Origin: Capronia americana
Taxonomy: Eukaryota; Ascomycota; Eurotiomycetes; Chaetothyriales; Herpotrichiellaceae
Length of the DNA stretch: 64,000 nt
Assembly (NCBI GenBank): GCA_016110215.1
Contig: JADWQD010000009.1
Coordinates: 684,093 to 748,092 of the forward strand
Direction: 5' to 3'
In this document: piece after piece, positions 21,369-32,368 of the stretch
How positions within the stretch are numbered: position 1 is the stretch's first letter
How the letters are laid out: each line of letters starts with the position of its first letter
The notes under the pieces: model-generated
Told to the model about the DNA's origin: nothing
What the model saw: the letters and a program-made list of their open reading frames with translations, nothing else
The model's database searches: none
Program-made: the position numbers and the translations under genes

Positions 21369-23848
21369 TTATCGATACATCTGGCCTGTTGCCAGAATGC
21401 TGTTAGCAGCTGCAGATGCCCAGTCGTTCTCCTCGTATGGCGGCGTGGGCCAGTGTGAAGGAACGTGGTCGTGGTCACTGCGCTTCTTGGTGATGTTCAG
21501 CGGCTGGACTGTCGAAGTATTGTTTGAGTTGAACTGCACATTATTCCTCTTCGCTGAAGGCGACGGCGTGAGGTAGGCCCCGTGTAAAGCCGGGTTGCTC
21601 GGTATCTGCGGCAGCGACTGCCTGTTATATTCTTTCTGTGTCGACACATGTCGCTGTGGTTGGTCTTTTGAGTGGCCCTTCTGGTCAAGTCGCCGTACTG
21701 CTCGATGCGCCGACCGCAAAGCTTCATCAAGCAATTCGTCCGCTTCTTCAGGCGTCTCGTACTGGTTGATTGCAATAGGACGACGTGAGATGCGGTTATT
21801 CGTGGGAGCAGGAACCTGTGCCAGATTCTCGCTGGATCGGCTGCCTTGTGATCTCGGGACTGAATGCGTTCTCTTCAGAGATCCTTGGTTGGAGCTCACC
21901 TCTGTTGACGACTTCCTGTGTAACATCTCTGGTTCGGCACGATCGAGACTGTATCTAACATTTTGTAGGATCTTGTCAAGGTCGGAGAAATCTTGGTTGA
22001 CTTCAGGGATGGCGCTGTCGACCATGAGCGACGATCTGTTAGACCATGGAACATTTGCCGCATTGGCCTCGACGTCATCGCCGCTGGGTGACGCCAATCC
22101 GTGCCTCCCAGAGAAGCGCCTTGCCCGCTTCCGCAGGTGTGAGAAGAAACTCTCCTTCTGACCACTGGGCGGTGACACGAGCCCGCTGTTGGCGTTCAGT
22201 GCCCGCTCGGCCTCTTGACGGTGAAGGTCGGCATAATGGTTGCCGTGTGAATTGACGGACAATTGCCGACCAATCTTCTTGGATTTCTCTTCGGCCGGTT
22301 TGGATTCGTGTTTCAACTCACTAGGAGAAGCATATGTAGAGCTTGCTTGTGCAGTGACGGCGTTGGGCAGTGGTGAGATAGGGCGTATGGAAGGCAGTAT
22401 TGGCATTGGTGCGGCACCGTTAGTATTTATGCCATTGGTCCACGTCGCGCGTTTACTCGCTTGAGGTCGAAGTCTGCTGACAAGGCCTTCTGGTTCTTGC
22501 TGTGCCACCTTGGGCTCTGGTGTGTGTTGAGGCACAGCAGGGGCGCTTTCGCGAGCAATGAGTGATCTCCGGAACCAGGAGGGTTTCGAAGTGACGGTTG
22601 GGGTTTCCGCCGTGTCCTTGGATCTGAAACTCAAATCTGAGTGTTTCCGGCCAAGAAGCCGGGAGGATGATTTGGGCCTAAGGGGATCAACAGCGTCAAC
22701 AAAGAACTCGTGTTCCATTGCTTGCTTCGATGTTGGGCGGTTCTTCGGATCCCACATCAAGCACCACGTGACGAAGTTGCTGAAGGACAGGGGCCACTGT
22801 GGAGGCTGCAGGATAGTTTCCATGGCATGAGGAGCCATCTGTAACCAGTCAGCATGGCAACAAGAATCCATTTAGATCGAATTACCTTGGGGAAAGAGAA
22901 ACACAGCTTTTGAGCCAGCTTAGTTCCTTCCCGCCATTCACCGCCTCCGACCCGATTTCCGGTTTTGGTGTACCAGCTTCCTGGGCTCCCCATAACTTCA
23001 CATACCCGCCATACCTGGTCGACTTCATTGCTTCCAGGAAACAGAGGCTTGAGGGTGGCAATCTCGACTGCCATTGCTCCAATGGCCCAAATGTCCACAG
23101 GAGCCGAGTACTCCCCAGCCCGGAGCAGAACTTCTGGCGCTCGGTACCATCGAGTAGAGACATACGTGGTGTACGGTAATTTGGAGTGGGTCTCCCGAGC
23201 CAAACCGAAATCGGCGATCTTGATCGAGTACGTTGGCGGTGTAGAAGGTGGAGTGACTAGTGACGAATATCTGCTGAAAGTTGACTGGGAATCCTGAGGT
23301 GCGGAAGTAGAGACGAGGATGTTTTCTGGCTTGATGTCGCGGTGGAAGAAGTGGTGGTTGTGAATATGATCGAGACCGGACAGGATCTGGTACAGGATGC
23401 TTTTCACACTTCTTGCGTCCATACATTTGTGTTCCCGTGCTTTCATCAATTGATAAAGGTTACCGTCCATGTACTCCATGCAGATGTGCAGTTTCTTGCT
23501 GAATGGATCCAAGAATATATCCAACGCGGGAACCAGATGTGCATGATTGGGGAGTGTCCGTAGGAATATAACTTCACGAAGCTCTAGGCAGGGTCCAAAG
23601 GATTCGAACGTCTTTTTCATGGTTTTGATTGCAACCTAGAATCATCAGTCAACAGCTTCCGCAGCCAATCGTGCAAGTATGCATACCATCGTGTTCCGCC
23701 GTGCGACACTCGCGCCGTTTGCTCGTACTCTGGCCAAAGCAACGCTTCCGAAACTGCCATCTCCAATCTCCTTGATCACTTCGAACCGGTCCTCCAATGC
23801 AACCAAGGCGTACGAGGCAGGCTTTTGGCTATAGTCCGTGACGGCCAT
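21369..23848 (-). CDS. Ime2/MAK-type serine/threonine kinase
   Basis: Three exons, 23848-23687, 23635-22886 and 22838-21369, all joined in phase 0, give 793 residues. The kinase domain runs from about residue 22 to 335: Gly loop IGDGSFGSV (29-36), catalytic lysine VAIK spanning the first junction, HRD with HFFHRDIKPEN (152-154), DFG (196-198), the activation-loop TTY (210-212) and RWYRAPEV. The T-x-Y loop and overall layout place it with Ime2 and mammalian MAK/ICK, CMGC kinases that control meiosis or cilia length; in filamentous fungi the Aspergillus imeB orthologue represses sexual development in the light. A 25-residue Ser/Thr/Pro insert sits between the catalytic loop and DFG. The C-terminal 450 residues are disordered and rich in Ser, Pro and Arg, suitable for phosphoregulation. 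No gene is found for 3.4 kb upstream. Symbol withheld because orthology was not tested. Confidence 0.9.
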
Positions 23849-26800
23849 CTTGTCGGACAGGCTTGCTGGTCGGCTCAGGGCGTCTTCTCCTTGTTGCTTG
23901 GTGTTTGTGGGATATATGGTCCAAGTCTTTTATCGTGGCCTCCCTGCGCCCATGTATGGGTGTTTGTGTCAACTTAACACGTCATCTTCCTCGTTTTTGT
24001 GTTGGACTTAGTAAGTTGTCTCAAGAGGACGGTTGGAATATGGGTCTTCGTTTGTTTTGTCGTGCAATACTCAGTACTGGTCGATTTGGAAGGCCAATGC
24101 GCAGACGTGGTTGTCAGTAGGGAGATGGGATGGTGGTCCAAGTTGAGATTCAAGAAGCTGTTGCTCAGGTCAGGATCCAAGTGCTCAGCAGGACCCAATT
24201 CGAAGTCACTCAAGGCAGCTAGGGAGCTAGCTAGCGGAGGGTCGATTGGCGGAGACGACCCGCAAGGGGCGTTGCGAAAGTGGATAGACAAGCCTTCCCC
24301 TTTCTTCAATGCAATGGAGGGTATCGTCACAGGCTAGTATCGGAGGGACGTGTTCGAGGTGACAGGCGTAATTTGGTTGCGTTGTTGCTGCGCTCGGACA
24401 ATTTGCTGTGAAGCGGGAGGCGCGCCTTGACGCTGCCGGGAAAGCCCAGGGGAGGCTGGAGACGTGAGGGAAATCGGAGTCTGTGTCTCTCACAAGTGCC
24501 CCAACTGGCACTGGGATGGAAAATTGCGCTGACAGGCCCGAAACAAACTCGTTCCTGCTACACATCGAGCAGACCAAAAGGAAAGTGAGTTCTGTTGTCC
24601 GGAGTTGTTTTGAAAAGGGAGAGACAAGTGACAGTGGTGGACAAGCGAGACGAGATGGTACTGGTGTGGTGTCAGCACTTGATGCGAGGCTTCAGGTGGT
24701 GAGGCGCGAGTTCCATCCGGCATCTGGGGCCCGCGGCTCGTCAACCAGGGCAGCAGCTTAAAACAGTCAAGCCTTGATTTTAGGGCTCCCTTGACACTGG
24801 TTTAGACTCCCGGAAACCCAGGGCAGCCTGCGAAAGTTTGGGCCCGTCTGGTTGGAGAACTGAGGCAGGGGATCGTGCCTGACAAACCGCCGCTAGGCTG
24901 GAAGCTGCTCAGATTCTCAAACTCCGACCACTGCAAGGCCGCGGTCTGCCCCACTGGCCCCCGAAGCTCAGAGATCCAGCACCAGAAGCCACCGAGCCCA
25001 TCCCGACGGGGCGCGGAAACCGGAACTCTTCGACCAAACAGCGATCGTGCTTTTTCCTATTTGCCTTGGACAAGCTACACAGGAGTCAGAAAGGATGAAT
25101 ATTGTAGTTTAAAAAATTAGATATAGTTAGTCACTCCATGCCTCCTGAAAATCACCGCGACGGCCGGAGGGAACAATTGAACAAGGTGGGTACACGGTCA
25201 CCGAAGCACGTGAACGCAGGACGCATCACCAGCCGTCCAATCTAGACCGCAGGCCTGCTGCAGTGATGGGAAGATGGCCATGGGCTCCGTCTTGCAAGCG
25301 CAGAGCAGCACCACAGTACACAATAAGAGAGTAACGGTCGAGCAATTCAAACTCACACGGAACAAGAAGCTCGGAAATTGCTGCTGCTTGTTCTGAAAAC
25401 GCTGGAGACACAGTCGACGAAAAGGTCTGAAGCTCCCCAATCCGCCGAGTTGATCATCACTCGTGATATCATCGCCACTCTTTGTGACAGTGGTCTCGAG
25501 CACCTTGCGGGTACAGAGTACGGACCCCATACGCAGCACGAATTCTGTCCACAAGAATGCCTCCGATGATTTCAACCTGCTACTAGTAAAAACGAGATTG
25601 AGAGCGGGATCGTTCATAGTCCTACGCTGTAGCAATGGCAGATGCACCGTCTATGGTAATTGTTGTTTGACGAGCCTGCAAAAGCAAGGTGCGTAGGCTA
25701 GTATCAGGTTTACTCGTCAGCCATCTTCTCCTCCCTTCGTTCGCTGCTGTTGAGGCTCGGGTGGCCTCGCGTCTGCTGCCTGGCTCGACCGGACAACCGA
25801 CTGGAATACAAATCAATGGAAAAGCAAACCGTCAATCGGCTGCCACGTTTCTGGTGACCAAACAATACCCCAGTACGAGTACCGGGCCCAATTCGCCCCC
25901 TGGGCTAGCAGCACTTGTTCCTGGTGACAGGTGCCAAAAACAGGTTTAGGCGGGCCTCGACTGGATTTGTGGCTTGTCCCGACTCGCCGCCACCCTGAGC
26001 GAGGACCGGGGCGTTTCTGGTGTCGGCCAACGGTGTTGGTCCAATCTCAGAGCCTTCTTCGATTGGCTTGACCATCGTCGACTTTTCCATAGCACCGGGC
26101 TGGAGTCGACGACCATTAAAGTTGTGTTCACCGACCCTGCCGGCGTCGACTTGGCGCGCATCTACTCGATAGTTGCTTGCAAAAACGCCATAGTGATGGG
26201 CAAGCCCACCCAACGCTAGTCGGGCGGATCACTGCGATTTTCTCGAAGCCCGGAAGACAGAGGAGTGAAACCGGCATGAGACACGCTTTCTCAGGTAGAA
26301 TAATTATACTTAACAGAGCCAGAAGGGTGCCCCTGCAGCAGATAGCTCTAGACTCTTGAGGACAACCCGCTTGTTCGTGACTCTGGACGTACTACGTAAC
26401 GTTCCTGCGATATTGCCAGGACGACAATTCTAATCAGAAGACGGATGCAACGCAGTCCGCCGAACAACTATAGATAATACTACGCTCTAGGCCGCGATGT
26501 GTTCTACTAGATCTTCGTGCAAAGCTTGTCACTCGCAGGACTCGGTCGTCGCGAACCTCGACGTGACTGTTTAGCGTGGTGTCGTAACCCTCAGCCTCGC
26601 CAGTCAGCCTTGTGCAGCCCTTGGGACTCATCTCTCCTGCGGCCTTCGATTCCAGGTACTTCTTTGTGTGATCACAGTTCTCTCTCGACTGTCGACGGAA
26701 GCTTTCGAGTATTCCGAGTCTTGGTACCATGATGAGAACAAGCGACAGTTGCCCTACGGACAGGCTTTTGAGCAGTCTGAGATAACGGCATGGAAGCTCT

Positions 26801-27273
26801 GTGGGAGGGTATTCAAAGGCGAGAAACGTTATGACGCCAGTACAGAGTAGAGCAAAACACTAAGGAGGGTGGATTTGAACAGGCAACAACGAGGTCAAAA
26901 ATGTAGAAGTTGGTCAGTCTTTAATGCTGTTGAAACAGGATACGTACCTGCATTTAGCAGGTGGCTCCGGAAATTAACCGAAAGGGTGGAGGGCGAGGAG
27001 ACGACACCAATATCTCATTGCATCCTCAAGACGTGGTCACCCATCCGGGAGAGGTCACTTTGCAGAACACAAGGAATGTAAGTAACGATAGCACCCCAGA
27101 CGCCTCAGCTGGATTCCAGCAGAATGACATCAGGTTCCCCTTATCTCTCAAAATCTCCGCCTCTTTACTTCATTCTTGCTTGCTCTTCACTGACAATCTG
27201 ATAGAAGCCTTGGCGCGAGATCTGGTGCCTACATTCCTTTCTTCCTTTCACGACCTCTCCCTCAGCTCGAGCA
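23849..27273. other. Gene-poor region upstream of the Ime2-like kinase
   Basis: About 3.4 kb with no ORF I can support; the longest (149 codons, 25198-25647 minus) has no domain. Base composition looks close to the rest of the window, so it does not look like an AT-rich RIP-degraded element. It must hold the kinase 5' region and the upstream side of the Stc1-domain gene. A noncoding RNA or large regulatory region cannot be excluded. Confidence 0.45.
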
Positions 27274-27351
27274 ATGTCTCAAAAGTCATGGGAGTCTAAG
27301 ACTCGTTCAAAGAAGCAAAGACCTTACTGGGAACGAAAGCAGGAGTCGTAA
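27274..27351 (+). other. Possible alternative first exon or uORF of the Stc1-domain gene
   Basis: ATG at 27274 opens 25 codons ending in TAA 27349-27351. The peptide is strongly basic (MSQKSWESKTRSKKQRPYW...). A GTAAGC sequence at 27348 could act as a donor; splicing from it to the acceptor before 27605 keeps the Stc1 frame, in the same phase as the downstream first exon. It is either a uORF on the mRNA leader or a coding exon from a second promoter. Confidence 0.4.
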
Positions 27352-27481
27352 GCCTGTTCAGCCCTGTCTCGGTTCTCTTCTCCTCCGCCTTTCCAGCATC
27401 TAACATCTTCATCGCATCTGCTCGCTCTGCCCCCTTTTTCTTTCTACATCACTTCAAACTCACCTTGACTCAACGATCAAC

Positions 27482-28360
27482 ATGGCTGCTATCCGCGTGC
27501 CTCCTACTAACTTGGGATCCAGATTCGCCAATGTCGACACAGGGCCCTTGTAAGCCTTTGCCAGTACCACTCACCAGTCTTTCACTTGCTGATCTCGTTT
27601 GCAGGATCGAATGCCTCATTTGCCGCGTCAAATGCTTTCAAGGTCGCTTCTCCCGGGCCCAACTGGATAAGTACAAAGAAGCCCTTACGAAAGAACGCCG
27701 AGGTGGTCCGAAGGCGGAGCAACCGCGTTGCGCAAGCTGTACTCCGAAGGCCGTGGCCGAGCTCCACTGCACCGGTTGTCGCCTGACCAAAGACCTGAGC
27801 TTCTTCTCCAAGCAACAACGGAAGAAACCGGACGATGCGGTAAGCGGACAATGAGCCAGAAGGATACTAGGAGCTCACGTGCTAATAAGAAACAGAAATG
27901 CATGAACTGCCAGCAAGAGATCGAGGACCGGGTTCCCTATCTAGACGACGCCCTTGAAGAAGAACGCATTCGAGACGAACACCGTCAACGGACAGCTCCA
28001 GGCTCAACACAAAGCAACGCCTCTGGATCGGTCATTGGCTCTGGCGTCCAATCCCCAGCACAATCTACTGATGGTGACGGTATCTACCTGGGACATGACG
28101 GTCAGTCCGCCTGGGGTGGTATGTCTGTCCGCTCGCAATCCCCCACCAACACTGAGGCCTCTGCTCCACGCACCACCTCTAGCTACTCCGGCACCGGACG
28201 TGGGTCTAGGAACAATTTCGCGAAGTCAGGCGCCTACAATCCACCAATCCAGGCGCGAGTCCAAAACCAGCTCGAACGCGAGGAAAGACAGAGACAAGAA
28301 GCGCAAATGGCCAGCAAGGAGGACTCCGACGACGACGACGATGAAGAGTGGGAACTGTGA
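27482..28360 (+). CDS. Stc1-domain protein (zinc-binding)
   Basis: Exons 27482-27549, 27605-27839 and 27896-28360 encode 255 residues. The central 80 residues match the Stc1 domain: two CxxC zinc-binding pairs in ECLICRVKC, then QGRFSRAQLDKY, PRCASCTPKAV, LHCTGCRLTKDLSFFSKQQRK, and, after intron 2, KCMNCQQEIEDR. In fission yeast, Stc1 links the RNAi Argonaute complex to the CLRC H3K9 methyltransferase complex; in filamentous fungi the domain occurs in proteins not shown to have that job. Both introns have GTAAGC donors. The C-terminal half is disordered, Ser/Gly-rich, and ends with a run of aspartates and glutamates. A possible second first exon lies 200 bp upstream. The gene sits alone in an 8-kb gene-poor stretch. 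Confidence 0.85.
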
Positions 28361-31300
28361 TGGGCTAGGCCCCATGGACCCAGCTTCACACCATTCTTGA
28401 CTGGAGATCACATAACCTGGTTCGCCGGATGATACAACGCCTAGTGGACCATGAGTTTAGGGTGATGAGAATCAGAAGTTCGACTGATGAAGAGCGGCGC
28501 TGCGCTCATGGTGGCCTCAAGCAACAGTGTGGGATTCTTGCAAATTGACGCGCGTATCGAAAGACACGTCGTGGTCATATCAGTTCATAGTCATAGGCTC
28601 AGAGGCCACAAGATTGTAACCCGAAGTTGCCAGCGCTGCTACTTCCAGACATAAGCTCTGCTTACTATGATAGCGGTTGTTACAACAAAGCTCGAGGCGC
28701 ACAAGCGGATTTTGTGTCTTTCATTACAGTAGACGAAACATTAAATCGCCTTCAATGTGTTCAGTTTGCACATGCTGCCACATTGAAATCCCAACCCATT
28801 AGCTTCTCACCAATTTTCTCATTGCTGCGTTTGCTGACGTTAAAATAGCCACACTTCCGACTTTGCCTCTTCCACACAATAATGACTGAAGCGACCCGCT
28901 ACGCAGTTCGGAAATGCTAAACCAAACGGTTCGCTTCTACCTCACCGGCCCGCGGCCGGCAACACGAGCCCTGATTGCACGAAACGTAGACGACTTCAAT
29001 ACAACGCGCTTCGATACGCCGAATCAAGAACAAATCTCGTGCTCAGCTAAGTTCTCGGGACGAGGAACACACCGGTTCGCTCAAATTGGCCAGAAGAGGG
29101 CTCGAACATTGGCAAAGCTCGAAGACTGCGAAGTAGCATAGTCTTGATCCCATGACGAACCCTCCTGGGCGTGACCAAGGGCACTACGACGTAAGAACAG
29201 GTGCAGGTACTGGTCGTGCAGTATTATTTGGTGAGACTTGTTCGAGCGCAAGAGTCCATTGCAAACCTCCAGAATTGCCCCGTGGGATGGCCCCTCCGCC
29301 AATTAAATCTCGCACAATGCGGAGAGTCCCGTCGTGCCTCAGTTGGTGCCATCCACCGAGCCCAAGGATAGAGCCTTCCCAAACTGACCATTACTCAGGG
29401 GTGACCTTTCTGTGTAGGTCAAGTATGTAGCGAGAACTGCGAGTTATGCGTGAGTGCATGAACAGCATGCTTACCGCGTATGAAAAAAGACCGGTGATGC
29501 CTAGGTATTGACGCGATGGATGTACATTGCGCAAGTACATAGCAAGGATTCTTTTCGCTGTGAAGTGGGACAAGCAGATTGCACGAGGATGGCCGGGCTC
29601 ACCCTCGTCTTCTTACATCAAGGGTCAAACGTATCTGTACAGGCGTATCAAGTCGTTGGGGTGCACAGACGGGACGTCGAACTGTTGCTCATAGTCGGGG
29701 TCCATACATCCCGTAGCGCCATGGACTCCCGCTTCTTCACCCTTGAACTACCCCAGACAATCGCCGGAGAGCTTTCCCTAGGCACGCACCTTTTTGATAT
29801 TATCATTCTAGACAAGGTCTGTCGGCACCCAAGTCCGTTATCAGACCGTTCTTCAAAGCGGGCTCTTCGGCAATAGTCCGTATCTCTGGTGAGGCCTCGG
29901 GAGCCTGCTCTCCACTTACGAGCGTGTCCCCTGGGCCGGGACCAAATGTTTGACGAACAGAGATAGACCAAAAGAAGCTCCAATTGGCAGACGCTCAGCA
30001 ATAGGAAAGATCTAGAACTCAATTAGCGGGTCTTATCGGTGGCCTGTCTCTTCTGAGCGCATCTGGCCCTGGAAAGTATGAGAGAACCCTCGAAACCGGT
30101 GTGCTATCATCCCAAGACATCAACGCCCAAGTTCGCTGACGGACAAAGATAGTTGTTTTCGGCCATGTTGTTCTGCCCTGAGGGCAACAACACACTGAAA
30201 GTTCCCCTTACAGCCCAAATTGAGCTCCCCAGCGAGCTTCGAAAGGTTCCTCCATGGGCTACGGATGAGCAAACCTCAATGAAAATGCCGGGCAAATTCG
30301 GGTCCTCGTGTGTGAAGGAACCATCTGAAATGTGGCTATCGAGTCTCGCAGATCGGATTATCAAAATGCTTACGCATTCAATCTTAGCGACAGTAATTGA
30401 ATCTCTAATCGTTCCCAGGCCGGTATTCCGGCACGTCAAACCCAGCAGAGCTCAAATCCAGATACAACTAATAGTTCGTCAAGGAGGGAAACTTAGCAAG
30501 GAAACCTGTAAACGATGTACTGCAGCATGTGACTGCCATTGGCCATTATCATCATAGGATGAGGGAAGCGTGACTGCAGGTTTTATTGTTCATCAAGAGG
30601 TTACTGTTGCGGACGAAGCGAGCTGTCAGTGGAGGACGGAAAAGCGATGGTGACCCCTGTGGTAGGCACTTGACCTATAGCACGCGTACGAAACGTATTA
30701 GAGTGCGTCCGTCTCACTCAACAGTTAGGAGAAGTTGTGCGAAGCAGGAAAATACAAATGACAACTACCAGTATGGGAGTGCAAAGTCGAAAGGGACTTC
30801 TACGGCGGACCGATCGCGGGGGAGATGAACAGTGATACTTTACGGTTGACCACAGTACTCTGTACGTACTTGACTTTCACAATCCGTGAACAGACCGGTG
30901 TCGATGGAGATCAATACCTGCCGCTCCTAACGGGACGCGTAGTCCCAGTCAAGCTTGCATGGGTACCCCGTATCGGCAAGTGTTAAACGAGGTTGTCCAG
31001 GTTGTCGCATGACTGCCCGTACCATGCCTGTGGCAGGGCGCAATGCATTTGACCTCTGGCGGGTTTTCCCACCTTAATTCATAGAAGTCGGGCGCAAAAA
31101 TGGATCCTGTAACACGGAATCTTTAGCCTGGCCCAAGTAAGCGGACCGGGAGTTGTTGACTTTCCAGGTTGATGGTGGTGGTGTGGTTGGACGATTGGAC
31201 AGGCAGGGCGAGCATTGGCCAGGATGCTTCAATGACGTTGACACCTTTGGTCGTCCCTCGATCTTTCAAGTTTTCTTGTAACCCTTGTGTGAGTTTGGAA

Positions 31301-32368
31301 TTTGTAACCCTTTCTTCGGCTGATTCAATCGCAAGATCTCACTGTAGCGAGTCTCCAGGGGGTCCGCTTCTATTTCTAGGAGGTAAAAACCAGATTGCCG
31401 CACAAACATGCATCGTGGCGAGACGAACTTCGGAAGATGGGGAGCGGGAAGGACACATGCTTGCATGATCGAAAGCATGATGGCGTACGTACTCAGTTAA
31501 GGTGGGTAGTGGGTTGGACCAAGATTTGGGAAATTCTCCAGCCTGCCATCGCCCGCAGGATAGGTTGTACCGAGGCCTGTGCAGATGTAGATCGAGCATT
31601 GCACCAATCCATTCACCGGTTACGCAGCGTGAGTGGGCTGAAGAGGCCTGGATGAGCCCTGACGAAGCAGCCCATGATGCAACACATAGCCACACCATTA
31701 CCCTGCCCATTTGCTCGTGTCTACCCAGTAGTGCGAGTATGCCGATACTTGCCCAGAACTTCTCGCCCGTGAGGCTTTCCTCCGGCTCGCTTCCTGTGGG
31801 TTGTTCCATATGCATCTCGGATGATCGATATCTCATATCTGCGAAGTTGTGCTCAGTTCAACTTCACACGCTTCTCAACCCTTGTGCGATTCCCAGCAGC
31901 AATCAATATACGAACAGCTTTTTGTGCCATCGGGTTGGGGGAACGGCTCAAGAACCCATTACAACATCCCTCTAACATCGAGTCATTCGTCGACCTGAAA
32001 CCTGCTTGCCCCTCGGCATTCGCACTTCCCACCTCTATCGCCAGCGACTGCTGTACAACATCGGCATCCTCTCACAGCTGACGTCCTGCAACGGATCGGC
32101 ACCTGACGTTCGGCGCGTCCCGTATCCGGTATCTGAGTTGACTGTTCGATAAGACTTAGCCAGGAAGACACAAGTGGGATAGGGCTGGTCGCGACGCGAA
32201 TCCCGTGCTATATTGTTGGGTGTGGTGCAAAACACCGTCGAAGATATCTTGGTTGTGATCACAATCTATTTGGAAACAGAGGCGTCTCACAGACCTGCCG
32301 AGAAGGATCGCCTGAATGCGTTGAGCACGAAGCTCGTCCTGCAACAGGACTGTGCTTCCCTTGAGACG
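28361..32368. other. Gene-poor region (about 4 kb)
   Basis: No ORF with domain or intron support; the longest is 165 codons (31339-31836 minus) and looks random. No terminal repeats, transposase or reverse-transcriptase motifs, or obvious tRNA-like folds were noticed. The last kilobase is probably promoter and leader of the DUF7514-type gene. Confidence 0.45.

Noticed and set aside
25198..25647. 149-codon minus-strand ORF upstream of the Stc1-domain gene
   Set aside because: One hydrophobic stretch but no start context, introns or motif to support it.
26860..26915. tRNA T-arm-like sequence
   Set aside because: The TTCAAAT loop is present on the minus strand but the flanking bases do not pair and no other arm is found.
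31339..31836. 165-codon minus-strand ORF in the gene-poor region
   Set aside because: No motif, no intron signals, and comparable ORFs exist on the other strand; most likely chance.
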